NCBI GenBank assembly: GCA_019348575.1
Contig: JAHWJE010000145.1
Coordinates: forward strand, 1 to 5,369
Source: Actinomycetota bacterium
Lineage (GTDB): Bacteria; Actinomycetota; Thermoleophilia; Solirubrobacterales; Solirubrobacteraceae
DNA length: 5,369 nt
Reading direction: 5' to 3'
The position numbers and the translations under genes were made by a program. Below the pieces are notes generated by a model. It had not been told where the DNA came from, searched no databases, and was given only the letters and a program-made list of their open reading frames with translations. Within the stretch, counting starts at the first letter, position 1. Each line of letters begins with the position of its first letter. Below are positions 5,040 through 5,369 of the stretch, one piece after another.

Positions 5040-5369
5040 TACCGCGTCGCTCGCGTCGCGGCCGGACGCGGGCGGCGCAAGGGCCGCGCCTGGCGCTTGG
5101 CGGCGGCCGGCGAGCCCTCCGGGACCATCGCGCTGACGTCGCGCTCGCTCAGGTCGGCGAGCAGCTCGACGAGCTCGATGTCGGTGCCGCAGACGCGCAG
5201 CACGGTGCCTGGCCAGCTCGTGGCGCGGTAGTGCGGGTGCTCGCGCAGCCGGCGGTCCCACATCCAGCTGCCGGAGTTGTAGAAGCGCCAGCGCCTCTGC
5301 GCGTCGGTCGACGGCGAGTCGCTCAGCGGGCTGTGCGTGTGCGCGAAGCAGACGATCCCGGGCGGGATG
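5039..5369 (-). CDS. Metallophosphoesterase (calcineurin-like), C-terminal part; 5' end outside window
   Basis: The reading frame enters from the right edge with no start codon, and the last 109 residues are visible. IVCFAHTHSPL (fragment residues 5-15) matches the C-terminal metal-binding motif of calcineurin-like phosphoesterases, normally GHTH, with both histidines kept but Ala in place of Gly. YNSGSWMWDRR (30-40) matches the family's conserved N-(T/S)-G-S-W segment just after it. After a beta-type stretch (GTVLRVCGTDIELVELL, 54-70) the protein ends in a basic, Pro/Ala/Arg-rich tail of about 25 residues that is probably disordered. These enzymes hydrolyse phosphomonoesters or diesters using two metal ions; the substrate here is unknown. 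An internal ATG at 5263 is not the start, because the motifs lie upstream of it. The gene converges on the ligase gene with 25 bases between stop codons. Confidence 0.85.
   Translation of the reverse strand, partial: IPPGIVCFAHTHSPLSDSPSTDAQRRWRFYNSGSWMWDRRLREHPHYRATSWPGTVLRVCGTDIELVELLADLSERDVSAMVPEGSPAAAKRQARPLRRPRPAATRATR

Noticed and set aside
3789..5231. A 480-codon plus-strand frame overlapping the ligase
   Set aside because: Its product is an Arg/Ala/Pro/Asp-rich frame shadow of the ligase with no recognisable motif.

Overview
This window of about 5.4 kb is very GC-rich bacterial chromosome, with codons ending almost always in G or C. Several gene starts lie only 6 to 10 bases after a TANNNT hexamer and have no Shine-Dalgarno sequence, which is an actinobacterial habit. 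The enolase-FtsB/DivIC order is also typical of Actinobacteria. Together with a CsrA gene and several lineage-type small proteins, this suggests a deep-branching actinobacterium such as a member of the Thermoleophilia (Solirubrobacterales). The placement is inference from style and gene content, not a database match.

Layout. (1) Bases 1-1196, plus strand: the C-terminal third of enolase, a 100-residue FtsB/DivIC-type division protein, and an unrecognised 108-residue soluble protein. (2) Bases 1201-2557, minus strand: a two-gene unit. Its first gene encodes a 194-residue protein with a putative helix-turn-helix head, a charged helical middle, an Arg/Gly patch and a compact C-terminal segment. 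Its second gene is a two-part GNAT acetyltransferase whose start overlaps the first gene by 20 bases. (3) Bases 2558-2691: a divergent promoter region, then csrA on the plus strand (2692-2913) with a good ribosome-binding site and a GC-rich hairpin after it. (4) Bases 2947-3747, minus strand: an exported staphylococcal-nuclease-like enzyme followed by an 81-residue single-pass membrane protein. (5) Bases 3892-5013, plus strand: a YbdK-type carboxylate-amine ligase (glutamate-cysteine ligase 2 family), divergent from the nuclease. (6) Bases 5039-5369, minus strand: the C-terminal end of a calcineurin-like metallophosphoesterase, running off the window.

The genes do not form one pathway. Enolase serves glycolysis, FtsB serves division, CsrA is a post-transcriptional regulator usually tied to motility, and the others are housekeeping or unassigned. 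I see no mobile element, CRISPR array, tRNA, rRNA or obvious defence system, and no gene-free stretch longer than 144 bases. The most interesting signals are the repeated leaderless-start architecture, csrA away from visible flagellar genes but with a possible FliA-like promoter and leader hairpin, and the uncharacterised HTH/coiled/Arg-Gly protein coupled to a GNAT enzyme.
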